Of a stretch of DNA of 64,000 bases, positions 11,086 through 22,834 are shown in pieces. The notes under the pieces were generated by a model that saw nothing but the letters and a program-made list of their open reading frames with translations, did not search any database and was not told the origin of the DNA. Position numbers and translations under genes: made by a program. The stretch is from Sanguinoderma infundibulare (Eukaryota; Basidiomycota; Agaricomycetes; Polyporales; Polyporaceae), in NCBI GenBank assembly GCA_032821775.1, contig JAVLRN010000002.1:2852001-2916000 (forward strand), read 5' to 3'. Every line of letters begins with the position of its first letter. Position 1 is the first letter of the stretch.

Positions 11086-13545
11086 CTGACAAGAGCTTCC
11101 ATGGTCGCAGAGCGGGCAACAATACGACATGGGAAGGGTTCCGGTCGCCTGCCAGCACCTTGCGCTTAGCCTTGTACCTGAAAACCGGTCGCCAGAACGT
11201 ATACTTACGCAGAGACGTAATCCATGGGAATCTTGGGATCGACCTTCATGGGCGACCCATCCTTGTCGACCGGAGGCTTGATTTCGAAGACATGAAGAAT
11301 CGACGCGACCATGAGGAAAGCCGAGTCGAGGGCGAAATACCTTCCTGGGCATATTCTGCAACAGCCTCTGAGCGTCGACACTTGCAATTGATAGGACGAT
11401 GCAGTAGCACTGGCAACGCACCTGCGTCCGAAGCCGAACTGGAACTTGAAGGGGTCGCGCACGCTGCTGTCGAGCTGTCCGTCTTTCAAAAATCGTTCCG
11501 GCTGGAACGACGCGGGATCGGGGTATGCCACCGGGTCGCGAGACATAGCCCTAGTACAGCCGGTCGTCAGCGTTCTGTGTACGGCGCTTAGCAGAGCCGG
11601 AGCAGGAGACGCACCAAACGTTCGTTATCAAGACCGAACCTGCAGGTATCCGGAAGCCATTGAACTCCTCCTCTTCAGTAGTTGCGTGGGGAAGGCCGAG
11701 AGGTATGATGCTGAGCCACCGTACGCACTCCTTTAGGAGTGCATTCACGTACGGCAGCGAGTCGCGGTCCGAAAAGTCCGGGAGACGGTCTGGACCGACA
11801 ACCGCGTCGAGCTCGACCTGAGCACGGCGTTGTGCCTCTGGAAAGTTGACCATTGCCAGGAAAAACGCCATCATCAACACGTACGTCTATTAATGTCGTA
11901 TCAGCATGACCATTAGAAACCCATGAGTTAACGCACCGTGCCCACGCCAGCTAAGAACGAGTGCAGGTTAGCGAAGCGAAACACCAAGGTTCAGTCGGCG
12001 AGCATGCCTTACCTACGTAGGCCACTCCTGTTACCTCTCGAAAGTGTACCTCGTCATCCGCATCCAGCGACTTCGTCTTCTCACTCTGAGTTCCAGCGCT
12101 TTCCATCAGGGAATAAGCTATGCACGGCCGGGCACATCCCCGAGCCTGATATCAGAAACTGGTCAGTCAGACCGCGTGTAAGGAAGCCATCAACCCAGGC
12201 TGGCAGAGGGAACCCACTGACCATCTTGCCCGCAAACGAGTCAAAAGGGAAATCTCTGACCGCGAGAACGCGATCCTTCCACCCCCGCGTGTCTCTCTTG
12301 AATCGCGCACCGGGAAACCATGTCGGCAAGCCCGCGAGCCAAGGGAAGAGTTCGACGAGGAGGAAGCGTCCGGGGACGATGACCTGCCTGAAGACTTTCG
12401 CCGCCTTCTCTGCGATGGACACGAACTCGTTGATGTCGTCGGTGTCGTCCATGCCGTACACCGTGTCCAAGACCGTTCCGCCTATCGCCCTGCAAAGGCC
12501 TTCAATAAGCGAGCGTTCAGGCCACCGAGAAAGGTGGTGTGTTACAGATGAGTGCGAGCGAGGAAGTCTTCGGGCGCGTCGAGCAGCGCTCTCAGCAGCC
12601 TCTTCGACTCCCGGCGGTGGATCGAGTGGTACTGCGGCAGCGCGCCTTGGTGGAAGAAGTCGTGGAACGTGCGCCGTTGCCGGCGCCAGGTGGGGGTATA
12701 CCCCTTTGCTGCAAACTGCCATGTTATGCCGGTGCTGGCCGGCAGTCAGCATCTACCAGCGAGATGGTAGAACGCGATGTGAGCACTACTTACAGCACTG
12801 GCATGACCAAATGTGGCCGGTCGGACGTGTGCGCGGAACGTTGCTCCAGCAGCGCGACTGCGGCGTCATAGGAATCTATGATCACGATCGGTCGGCCGAC
12901 GACGTTGAGATAGACGAGCTCGCCTGTCGGCGAGGGGCGCGTCAAAGACCAGGTCCAAGTCCGCTAACGAACCGACGCACGCACGACGCACCGTACTTCT
13001 CGGCCATCTGGCGAAACGAAGGGATCATGTTCTTTGTAGGCATATCGAACAGGTTTCCAACGAGGGGAAGCGGGCGGGGTCCAGGTGGCAATGGAAGACG
13101 TGCCGGCGCCATCTTTCTGTTCCTGCAAGAGAGGACCAAAGCGACTATCCCCAAGACTAGAAGCCCTGCAGGGAGGACCCTGTCGACAACGGGCGTAAGC
13201 ATTGCCACAACCGAGAGTGCAAGTGCAGGGGATGCGCGTCGCTCCTCATTTATCGCCGTTTGGGAATCCATTAAGTAGTCAGGCGTCGGTAGATCCCACC
13301 TGACCAACTCCCGGCGGCTGCACGTCTTCGTCGGAGCTGACGGGACCGGACGCTTCCATGGAAGGACCACGGGGCGCATCCTTCGCCGAATCTCCCTCCG
13401 TACCAGGAACAGTTCGCGAGGACGCCGAGCCACGCCGGAGAAGGTCATGGGAAGCTGCCATTGGATTGGTTGTGGTGGCGCCGTATGTACGCCGTCCAGA
13501 ACGCTGTGGAAGTAGGTAAGACGTCTTGTGCTCAAGCGTCTGATA
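11086..13545. repeat. Tandem duplication unit 1 (P450 A with flanks)
   Basis: About 2.46 kb carrying P450 A. Sequence similarity to unit 2 extends through the coding region, the 3' flank (shared GGCGACCGGAACCCTTCCC and neighbours) and the 5' flank (shared CTTGTGCTCA...TCTGA). Boundaries are by eye. Confidence 0.7.
11205..13202 (-). CDS. Cytochrome P450 (copy A of tandem pair, intact)
   Basis: Nine exons (13202-12992, 12923-12794, 12734-12546, 12489-12222, 12145-12013, 11950-11937, 11886-11615, 11550-11422, 11355-11205) give 498 aa. It starts with a hydrophobic anchor and a proline hinge (LPLPPGPRPLPLVGN). An oxygen-binding I-helix AGVGTT lies near residue 311 and the K-helix ExxR at Glu368/Arg371. 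PERF follows, then the haem loop FGFGRRICPG with the thiolate at Cys451. The layout matches fungal class II P450s annotated as O-methylsterigmatocystin oxidoreductase-like: ER-bound hydroxylases using NADPH-P450 reductase. Substrate unknown. The frame stops at TAA after DYVSA; an alternative splice of 27-30 nt would extend it, but the acceptor is not conserved in copy B. An ATG further upstream (13271) would add 23 residues. Confidence 0.88.
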
Positions 13546-13879
13546 GCAAAGAAAGAACAGCGATTAGTGACTCGGGTGTGATCGCAGCCTACGCACGCCG
13601 AAAATAGACTCACCTTGCTACATCCGAGGAGCGATCCCGACACTTGTACTGTCACGAGAGTCTCCGTCATTGCTCAGAAGATGTCAATTCCATTAGGATC
13701 TTCAAAATGCATTACATGTGTATCCAAGATAATCAGCCTGCATTGTCAGGCGCGATTTGCCTAACAAGAGCTTCCATGGCCGCGGAACGCGGAACAATTT
13801 GACACGGGAAGGGTTCCGGTCGCCTGCCAAAGCGGAGTGCTTAGCCTTGTACCCGAAAACCGATCGCCAGAACGTATAC
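13203..13879. other. Spacer between the tandem P450s
   Basis: Contains the 5' flank of P450 A and the duplicated 3' flank of P450 B. Short open frames here are not supported by splice sites or motifs. Confidence 0.5.
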
Positions 13880-16170
13880 TTACGCAGAGACGTAATCCAC
13901 GGGAATCTTGGGATCGACCTCCATGGGAGACCCATCCTTGTCGACCGGAGGCTTGATTTCGAAGACATGAAGAATCGACGCGACCATGAGGAAAGCCGAA
14001 TCGAGGGCGAAATCCCTTCCGGGGCTATGCAGTAGCACTGGCAACGTACCTGCGTTCGAAGCCGAACTGGAACTTGAAGGGATCGCGGACGTCGCTATCG
14101 AGCTGTCCATCCTTCAAAAACCAATCTGGCCGGAACGACGCGGGGTCGGGGTACGCTACCGGGTCGCGAGACATTGCCCTACAGCCAGTTCTCAGCGTTC
14201 TGTCTGTTGCGCTCACATTTAGCACAGCCGGAGCTGAAGACGCACCAAATGTTCGCCATCAAGACCGAACCTGCAGGTATCCGGAAGCCATTGAACTCCT
14301 CCTCTTCCGTCGTTGCGTGGGGAAGGCCGAGAGGTAGGATGCTGAGCCACCGTACGCACTCCTTCAGGAGCGCGTTCAGGTACGGCAGAGAGTCGCGATC
14401 CGAAAAGTCCGGGAGACGATCCGGACCGACGATTGCGTCGAGCTCGGCCTGAGCGCGGCGTTGTGCCTCTGGGAAGTTGACCATTGCCAGGAAAAACGCC
14501 ATCATCAACACGTAGGTCTATCCATTTCACATCAGCATGTAAGTTACAGCAGATAGGTGCAAACGGGTGCGAGCGGACGCACCGTGCCCACACCGGCTAG
14601 GTAAGAGTGAGTGTAGGTTAGCGAAGATGAACAGAAAGAGTGAGACAGCGATCATGCCTCACCTGCGTACGCCGTCCCTGTGACCTCTCTAAAGTGTTCT
14701 TCGTCACCCGACGCATCCAGCGACTCAGTCTTCTGGCTTCGAGCCCCCGCAATTTCCACTAGGGAATAGGCCATGCAAGGCCGAGCACATCTCCGAGCCT
14801 GATTTGAGAAAATGGTCAGATAGTTCGGAAGTGAAGCCATCCAGGGGGACGTATACGGACCATCTTGTCCGCAAACGAGTCAAACGGGAAATCTCTGACC
14901 GAGAGGAGCTCATCCTTCCATCCCCTCGCCATTCTTTTGAATCCCGCGCCGGGAAACCACGCGGGCAAGGCGGCGAGCCACGGGAAGAGCTCGACGAGGA
15001 GGAATCGCGAGGGGACAACGACCTCCATGAAGGCCCTTGACGACTCCTCTACGATCGACAGGAACTTGTTGATCTCATCGGCGTCGTCCATACCGTACAC
15101 CGTGTCCAAGACCGTTCCGCCTATCGCCCTGCAAGGTTGTTTCCCGATGTCTTAGTACTAAGCGAGCGTGAGGCCCATTGAGAACTTGGCGGTCTCTTAC
15201 CGATGAGTGCGAGCGAGGAAGTCTTCAGGCGTGTCGAGCAGCGCTCTCAATAGCTTCTTTGACTCCAGGCGGTGTATGGAGTGGTACTGCGGCAGCGCGC
15301 CTTGATGGAAGAAGTCGTGGAACGTGCGCCGTTGCCGGCGCCAGGCGGGAGTGTACCCCTTCACCGCAAACTGCCATGTGAGACCGTGCTGGCCGGTAGT
15401 AGTCAGCGGTGCGGTCTGAGAGCAGAAAGCAATGATGGGCACCGACAGTTCTGCCATGATCAAGTGCGGGCGGTCGGATGTGTGCGCCGAACGTTGCTCC
15501 AGCAGTGCGACTGCGGCGTCATAGGAATCTATGATCACAATCGGTCGGCCGACGACGTTGAGATAGACGAGTTGGCCTGTTGGCGAGGGGCGCGTCAAAG
15601 ACCAGGTCCAAAATTACTAAACGAACGTACGCGCGCGCGAAGGGACGCACCGTACTTCTCGGCCATCTGGCAAAAGGCAGGGATCATGTTCTTGGTCGGC
15701 ATATCGAACAGGTTTCCGACGAGAAGAAGCGGGCGGGGTCCAGGCGGGAGAGGCAGGCGCGACGAGGCTGTCGGTCTGTTCCTGCGTGAAAGGACCAGAG
15801 CGATTGTCGCGCAGAGCAGAAATGCTGCGGGGAGGACGTTGTCGACGATTGGCGTTGGCATGGTATGCGGGTGCAATGGGATGGACGGCAGTCCTGCGTT
15901 GTCGTCGTCCAAGCACCCATGAGTAGTCAGGCATCGAAGGGGCCCCACCTGACCGACGCCCAGGGCGTGTATGTCTTTGTCAAGGCTTCCAGGAGACGTT
16001 AAACAGTATCGCAGGCTGGGACGCTTCCAGAGGAGGTCTGCGGGGAAACAACGCGGAGAAGAAAGGTCCTCGGAAGCTACAATTGAACTGGTTGTGGCAA
16101 CACCACACGCGTGTCGTCCACGATGTGCTGACCGTAGCAAGGAGGCCTTGTGCTCAGGCTTCTGAGGGCG
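13759..16170. repeat. Tandem duplication unit 2 (P450 B with flanks)
   Basis: About 2.41 kb, the second copy of the unit at 11086-13545 in the same orientation. Similarity includes both flanks, so the duplication copied promoter and 3' sequences with the gene. Confidence 0.7.
13880..15861 (-). pseudogene. Cytochrome P450 (copy B), haem-binding loop destroyed
   Basis: Paralog of P450 A with the same exon plan: exon 1 is 211 nt in both, and AGVGT, KECVRW and P-x-RF equivalents are present. Two lesions stand out. First, the haem loop: copy A reads FGFGRR then an intron then ICPGRY. Copy B reads FGFERR, has lost about 48 nt of the intron including its acceptor, and has AGC where copy A has the TGC of the haem-ligand cysteine. 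The remnant intron would be 25 nt, too short to splice, and reading through meets a TAG. Second, at the exon 2/3 junction copy B lacks one base relative to copy A, so the orthologous splice would shift frame; only intron retention keeps it open. A P450 without its cysteine thiolate cannot do normal monooxygenase chemistry, so I call this a recent pseudogene. Confidence 0.75.
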
Positions 16171-17490
16171 AAAATCAAACTGAAGTCCTATCCATGGGAA
16201 TGTAGGCTACTCACCCGAACGCCGCTGATACGGCATCTCCTTGTGCACAATGTCGAGAAAGTCCGCAAAGAATGTCCTTCTGTCGGGGAAGAGCACCAGG
16301 GTGCAGTGCAGTCGAGGGACATCTCGCCCCTGCGCTCTGGTCGCTTGTGGGCGCTAGTAAAGCGGGAAAACCTAACCCGAAGCGCTGCACTCCGTTATAA
16401 CGTCGACCTTACGTCGACCTTTATATCACGGCCAACCACTGAGCTTCAATCATGGCTACTACAGGCTCCCAGGCAACGCTGCATGGTCTTGCGACAATGA
16501 ATCTGGCTGCCAGACATCCTCGCCTTGTCGCTTGCTCACGCCATGATTGAAACCATGCAGATCTCGGTCGTTTTTTGAGCCTGCTTCCTGTCACTGTAAA
16601 GCTCGTCGCATATCTTCTCCGTGGGCCACCACCTCAGTTTGGCGAGGTTGTTGTCTGTAACAACTCGTTTAACTGCACAATAGGACCTCGACTCCGTCAA
16701 GATGTGAGAAATCTGATGTCCATCTAATCGCCTGCACAGCGAATATATGGCGCGGTATACTATGCGAAGCGCATACGACAAGGTCCGTCACGGTTGCCTC
16801 GCAGGCGTCATAATTGATAAACTAACGGCAAGAGCAGTCGAACCGGCATAATTCCAGATTGCGTTGTTGACCCATGGTCGTGGGCATGGTACCGGTCAAG
16901 AGCTGCAAGTGTACTTGTGAGTTCCGTCTGTTCTCGGTTGAAACTTTGATTGGAGGGATAACGACATCTGGGCAGGGAGATGATCAGAATTCACTGTCGC
17001 ATGGAAGCACGGCCATGACAGCTTTGACGTGTCCCTCACGGGGCGTTCCGTGCGGAGAGAGCCAACTCGGCACGGCCATATGCACCCTTGAGCTTGCTTG
17101 CAGCTTGCCCAACGCAAGGTGCGCCATGCCTTGGCAGATAGATGGTCACTAGCCGGCTATTATAGGTATGAATCGTTTGCCCTATCTCCATGTTGGGCGC
17201 TTCACAGTGGGCATTGCCTTGCTGTCCTCCCAGCAGCTTCTTTGAGAGAATCGCTGGTCCATCGTTCGCAGCGTTTCCTCAAATGGCTTCTGTCGACAGC
17301 GAGCTGCCACGACCGAGCTTCGAGCCGGCATCGGAATCCAGACGCCCATTCGTGTCCGCACACCCAAACTCTAAGCTCCAGCTCAGAACCGTACTACTAA
17401 GCTTGGGGCCCTCCTGCCGCCCCCTACCCCACTTCTTCGACCGCCCCTCGTTCCCCTTAGCCCACCCTCCCCACCCCTTTGACCCTATCC
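15862..17490. other. Intergenic region
   Basis: The first 300 bases are the duplicated 5' flank of P450 B. The rest (about 1.3 kb) lies between divergent genes; open frames at 17190-17510 lack splice or motif support. The ATG at 17281 is not used in my model because it cannot join exon 2 in the phase shared by both DUF6533 paralogs. Confidence 0.4.
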
Positions 17491-19296
17491 ATGGAGTTAT
17501 CAGTTTATGACCAGGCGACGGTGCTTTCAATGTGAGCTATAGTATCCGACTTCACTTGCACCCCGTTACTGATCACTTCCCGAAATTCGTCGCGGTCCAG
17601 AGCAGAGTCCGACCACGCCATCCGCACGGCGTCTGCCATAGCTTTTGGTGAACAGCGCCCAAGACTCACCGTACGCACCCTGCTCACGTCTGCATTACAC
17701 AGCCATTCTCTACTACGACTACACCCTCACGTCCAGCGCCGAAGTCAATCGTTTCTGGAAGGGTCGCCTCTCCTTCGCCTCCTTTATTTTCTATTTCAAC
17801 CGCTACTTAGCTTTTTTCGGCCATATCCCCGTCCTATACGAGTTCTATGGGACCCACGACCAGACGGTGAGTACCCGATTCTGTATCTACAGTCTTTCGC
17901 TTATCCATCCAATGGACGTAGCTGTGAGTCGGCTTGTGCTGCACCAACCAATGACTGCGGCTTATGACTCGACTCTCAAGATGCTCCAAGGTGCAGATGT
18001 ACCACCAGATGCTCGCTGGGATCGTTCAGGTCATCGTCGGAGGTACGCCCCCTCCCTCTTCCTGTCGTCCGAATAAACCACGACCGTACTTTGCGGACTT
18101 CAGGACTCCAGTTATTCCGCATACATGCCCTCTATCACGGCAACCGTCGCATAACCCTCGTCTTGTTCAGTCTCTGCGTCATATGCTGCGTCATCAGTGC
18201 TGTGAGTGTCCATCTCATCACCCACTCATCCTCTAACGGACTCCGCACCTTCCTGTAATGCAGTGGTCAATAACGAACACATGGAAGCAACCTTCCGACC
18301 ATAGGCACGCGACGGGAATACCTGGCGTTGGTTGCGACCTCATGATGACAAAAGCTCAGTAAGTTCAGCCTCACGCATGACCTGCTTTTTCTTGTTCAAG
18401 GATAGGCCACTTACGGCTTTAATTCCAAGGGGAAAATGTACGCAACAATGACTCATGTTCATCCCCACCCTCGCTGAGCATCAAGCATCGACAGACCTAT
18501 CCCTCGTCTGGTCCAGCGTCCTCGCGTACGACACCGCCGTCTTCGGCCTCACGGTATATCGTGCCCTCGAAGTAGAATCGAGATGGCGAGGCAATATCTT
18601 GGGCGTCCTGCTCCGCGATGGTGAGTGCCGGAGTCGATTCTCGCCAACAACGTGGATATTAGGTCGTTGACGTTTGTATCCCAGGCGCATTCTACTTCGC
18701 GTACGTCTCTTTGCCTTAAACGAGGCGCTACATATAAGCTGAATCCACCAAACCGGCGTGCGGACGCGCAGGGTGCTGCTCGTCTGCCACATGTGCAACA
18801 TCCTTACCTGTCTCGTGAGCCCGGCTCCCTTCCTATCCCTCTGCGTGCTGCACTGACAACGGCTTAGCTCGCACAGGTATACCTGTCGCTCCACACATCC
18901 ACCCGAGTACTGACCCCACATACCCTTGAAGGCCGTCTACCGAGGCATAAGCGTGACCATCACGAACGTGTACGCCCCCTTGTCCCCTTCGTGCCCAATG
19001 CATTCGAGTGTTAACCACAGCCCTCGATCTCGATCAGCATCGCGAGCTCGCTCATCACCCGTCTCATGCTCAACCTCCGCGACCCGGGCCTGCTTCGGGA
19101 TCACCACAACGACAGCGGCACGTCGGGGCGCAGCGACGAGCTCCCGTGGCATGCGAGGACCAATCACGCCAGCTCGTCCGCGGGGACCGGCGACTCGTCG
19201 GTGGGGTCGTCATCCACGGGTTCGTCGAATGTCCCTCGCTGCTATCCATTGTGTCCTGATGCTCGTTCGAAAGGCTCGCATGTTGTGCGAAAGTGA
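17491..19296 (+). CDS. DUF6533 multi-pass membrane protein, paralog 2
   Basis: Thirteen exons: 17491-17531, 17601-17647, 17703-17866, 17991-18042, 18104-18201, 18264-18358, 18430-18437, 18495-18620, 18685-18700, 18772-18814, 18868-18876, 18932-18969, 19038-19296; 331 aa. The family core is clear (ILYYDYTLTSSAEVNRFW, then IPVLYEFY, YHQMLAGIVQVIVG, FRIHALYHGNRR, VYRGISVTITN, LITRLMLNLRDP), ending in a Ser/Thr/Gly-rich tail of about 75 residues. Exon lengths match paralog 1 at ten positions, including the 8-nt exon 7 and 16-nt exon 9. Exon 4 is the weak point: the region equivalent to the start of paralog 1 exon 4 has an in-frame stop, so a nearer acceptor was used. It lies on the far side of the duplicated P450s from paralog 1. 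Function unknown. Confidence 0.75.
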
Positions 19297-19629
19297 GCAA
19301 CATTAAGCGTGGGTCGCATACCCGTTGGCTGGTTGCGTTCTGGAACGGGGAAGTGGCCTTTTGGACGCTGCCCCGCCTGCCTGCCTATGATACAATATGG
19401 CGCTGAACTCTGCGCGGCCTTCTCGGAAGGGGCGTCAGACTGTCAGCAAAGGTTTCGTCATCTTCGGTGAGGGTCCCACTAGTCGGAGAACGCCTGTGGG
19501 GACTCCCAAGCATCGCACCTATCAATCGTAGCCCCGAGGTCCGGAAGAGATGAAGGTGTACAGACGAGGGCATTGACGTGTGGTATTAGCTGGGCCTAGC
19601 CTAGGTAAATTATACACTTTATATTACAA
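19297..19629. other. Intergenic region
   Basis: Convergent 3' flanks of DUF6533 paralog 2 and unknown-family copy 1. Nothing else seen. Confidence 0.4.
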
Positions 19630-21026
19630 CTAAGCATGACGGTCGAAGATGAAGGAAAGATCATGCGGCCAAGGCATACTCCCAGAGTCGCTCCAGCCTG
19701 AAGCGAAAAGATCGTCGACCACGCCGGCGATATCTAGTCCCGCAGCATCCAGAAGAGCGTCGGAGCCCGACCAGCGGGGTGCGTACGGCACGTCTGGTAC
19801 AGCACGAGCAGACGAAGAGTAGCAGACGGGTATGGGGTCCAAGGATGAATGATGGTAAACACTAGTCGAGGGCGTGTTCACCGCCTCGACCTTCTCTCGC
19901 AAGCGAAAGAGCCGGGGCTGGAGCATCCTCCTCGAGCGCACGTCGAGACTGAGCACTTTGATCTCAGCCACACACTCCCGGGACATACCCAGCTGTTCGC
20001 GCTGCGAGACAATTTTTAGTTGTACTAAGAACTTGAAAAACGCTATCACTCACGAGCATGACGTCGATCTCCTTCGCCGCAACGGACGCGAACTCGTGCT
20101 TCGTCGGCCCACTGCGCGTCCACACTTTCCTCCGCGACCCCCTGAGCTGCCGAGTCAGGGTGTTGTGGGCACCGGGTTCGAGGAGCTGGAAGAACAGAGT
20201 CGACGTGTCATCTTGCCGTACAAGCAACACCGTAATCGAAGGAAAGCACGGATGGGAAGGCTGACTGCACACGCACGTGGAGGAAGAACGACATCCTGTC
20301 GAACCCCACGAACTGCTCTCCAAACGCCTTGGCTTCATCGGGCGCCTCCTCTGGGATCTCGCTCAGGTCGCTGGCGAGGACCTTGCCGACCGTCCAGCCG
20401 TGGGGGAAGTAGCTGACCCTCAGCCCGGCGGTGCATTCCGGGCCGGTGCGGGCGACGTACGCTCTCTGTCGAATCTCGTTCAGACTCTACAACGCAGCCA
20501 GTCAGCCGTTTATAAGCTGCCATGACGGACTCGGAGTCCGCGAATAAAACTGTCCACTCACAGAGTCAATGTCTCCATCCGCGAACGGTATGTGGCCGGG
20601 AAAATATCGCTTGTGCGGGGACTCGGATGGACGTGCATGGCGGATCGCAGTACCGGACGCTTGTGCTGGACCGTCGCTCGCAGCGGGGAGAGGTACGACG
20701 GGCCGGGGGAGGCAACGGCGCTCCGGATCCTCGATGTCGGCTCCGGGGGAGTGGCTCAGCTTCGAGTGTCTGCTTTCGGATGCATCGGTTGGGTGAAGGG
20801 GTGGTTCTGGGAGGGAAACGAAAGATGGGACGGCACGGATGATGGAACGAGTGTAGTCCGTCGGGTCCGGCTCGAGGACGTAGTAGGAGACGACCCCCGG
20901 GAAGTGAGTGTGGCCGTATTGCGAGGAGGGTGCGCCTCCATTGACGGATGCGCTATAGTCATCATACCAGTGAAGACTATGCTCAAAGGACAGAGAAGGG
21001 TGTTCGACTGCGGGAGGTGAGTCCAT
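19630..21026 (-). CDS. Unrecognised protein, tandem family copy 1 (long form)
   Basis: Four exons (21026-20562, 20486-20277, 20185-20054, 20001-19630), all introns in phase 0; 392 aa. I do not recognise the family. Exon 1 encodes a disordered, Ser/Pro/His-rich N-terminus with a block shared by all copies (HFPGVVSYYVLEPD, then DYTRSIIRAVPSFVS) and ends in FADGDIDS. Exon 2 is the best conserved (GLRVSYFPHGWTVGKVLASD, then LSEI). Exon 3 ends in an Ala/Lys-rich helix (FASVAAKEIDVML). Exon 4 has LSLDVRSRRMLQPRLFRLRE. No signal peptide or membrane segment was seen. This copy continues for about 80 residues past the point where copies 2 and 3 stop, ending with WPHDLSFIFDRHA. No function is proposed. 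Confidence 0.75.
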
Positions 21027-21369
21027 CACCTTTTCGGAAGGTCGAGAGTGGGAAGGCTGGAAGAGCGTCAGAGGATGCGGCTGACTACAGATAAACGGTT
21101 CAGAAACATCGTCCAGAAGCGGCAAGCCCGGGCTGACATTGTCTGTGACAGCCACTCGTGCCGAAACGTCGAACCCTCTCCCTTTGAACAAATAAGCACG
21201 ATATTCGAACATGAAGGAAAGATCATGCGGGCGAAGCACGCTCCAGCCTGGAGTGGAAAGACCCGGTGATATCTAGTCCTGTAGCAGCCCGACCAGCGGG
21301 GTGCGGTGAGCCAGTGCAGCTCGAACAAACAAAGAACGACAAACGAAGTACGATGAGCGATCGCCAAGA
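21027..21369. other. Spacer between copies 1 and 2, with C-terminal relic
   Basis: Carries an out-of-frame relic matching the C-terminal tail of copy 1 (RPHDLSFMFEYRAYLFKG), left downstream of the shortened copy 2. The relic's frame stays open into copy 1 exon 1 (open from 21239 to 20502). Confidence 0.6.
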
Positions 21370-22517
21370 TCAAAAGAAGGTGTGCTCTCGCAAGCGAAAG
21401 AGCCGGGGCTGGAGCGTTCCACTAGAGCGCATGTCAAGACTGAGCACTTTGATCTCAGCCACACACTCCCAGGACAGACCCAGCTGTTCGCGCTGCGAGA
21501 CAATCTTTAGTCGTACTAAGAACTTGAAGAACGCTACACGCACTCACGAGCATGACGTCGGTCTCCTTCGCCGCAACGGACGCGAAATCGTACTTCGTCG
21601 GCCAGATGCCCGTCCCCACCTTCCTCGGCGGCACCCTGAGCGACCGAGTCACAGTGTTGTGGGCGCCGGGTTCGAGGAGCTGCAAGAACAGAGTCGACGT
21701 GTCATCTTGCCGTACGGGCAACACAATTGAAGGGAAGTACGGATGGAAGGCTGAATGCACACGCACGTGGAGGAAGAACGACATCCTGTCGAACCCCGCG
21801 AACTGCTCTCCGAAGGCCTTGGCCTCCTCGGGCGTCTGCTCGGAGATCTCGCTCAGGTCGCTGGCGAGGACCTTGCCGACCGTCCAGCCGTGCGGGAAGT
21901 AGCTGACCCTCAGCCCAGCGTTGCATTCTGCGCCAGCGCGGGCGACGTATGGTTTCTGGCGGATCTCGCTCAGGTTCTACGACGCAGCCAGTCAGCCGTA
22001 AGATACCATGGCGGAGTCCGCGAATAAACTGTCTACTCACAGAGTCAATGTCTCCCTCTGCGAACGGCATGTGGCCTGGATAGTATTGATTGGGCCGGGA
22101 TTCGGATGGACGTGCATGGCAGATCGTAGCACCGGAAGCTTCTTCTGGAACGTCGGACGTGGCGGCGGGAAGGACGACGGCTCCGAACTGGGGACGGGGA
22201 CCACGCTCCGAACCCTCTATTACGGCTCCCGGGGAGTGGCTCAGCTTCGAGTGTCTGCTTCGGGGTATGTCGGTTGGGTGAAGGGGTAGTTCTGGGATGG
22301 AAACGAAAGATGGGACGGCACGGATTATGGAACGAGTGTAGTCTGTCGGGTCCGGCTCGAGGACGTAGTAGGAGACGACCCCCGGGAAGTGAGTGTCGTC
22401 GTATTGCGAGGAGGGTCCGCCTCCGTTGATGAGTGCGGTATGCCAGGGATCATCATACCAGTGAAGACCATGCTCAAAAGACAGAGAAGAGTGTTCGGCG
22501 CCGGTAGGTGAGTCCAT
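21370..22517 (-). CDS. Unrecognised protein, tandem family copy 2 (short form)
   Basis: Four exons (22517-22041, 21976-21767, 21679-21548, 21492-21370), phase-0 introns; 313 aa. Exons 2 and 3 have exactly the same lengths as in copy 1 (210 and 132 nt). Shared blocks include HFPGVVSYYVLEPDPTDYTR, YFPHGWTVGKVLASDLSEI, QLLEPGAHNT (start of exon 3) and LSLDMRS. Relative to copy 1, codons after FRLRE diverge and the frame closes at TGA after HTFF, removing the C-terminal tail. The N-terminal HGLHWYDDPWH segment is shared with copy 3, so copies 2 and 3 look closer to each other than to copy 1. Function unknown. Confidence 0.75.
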
Positions 22518-22834
22518 CACCTTTTCGGAAGGTCGAGAGTGGGAACGGAGGAGGGCTGGAAGAGCGTCAGAGGATGCGGCTGACTACAGATAAACGGAAG
22601 CTGACATTGTCTGCGATAGTCACTCGTGCCGAAACGTCGAACCCCTTCCCTTTGAACAAATAAGCACGATGTTCAAAAACGAAGGAAAGATCATGCGGGC
22701 GAAGCATGCTCCAGCCTGAAGTGGAAAGATCGTTGACCACCCCGGGAAAATCTAGTCCTGTAGCAGCCCGACCAGCGGGCTGCGGTACGCCAATGCAGCT
22801 CGAACAAACAAAAAACGACGGGCGAGTATGACAA
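22518..22834. other. Spacer between copies 2 and 3, with C-terminal relic
   Basis: Like the 21.0-21.4 kb spacer, it contains an out-of-frame remnant of the tail (RPHDLSFVFEHRAYLFKG), here following the stop of copy 3. Confidence 0.6.
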
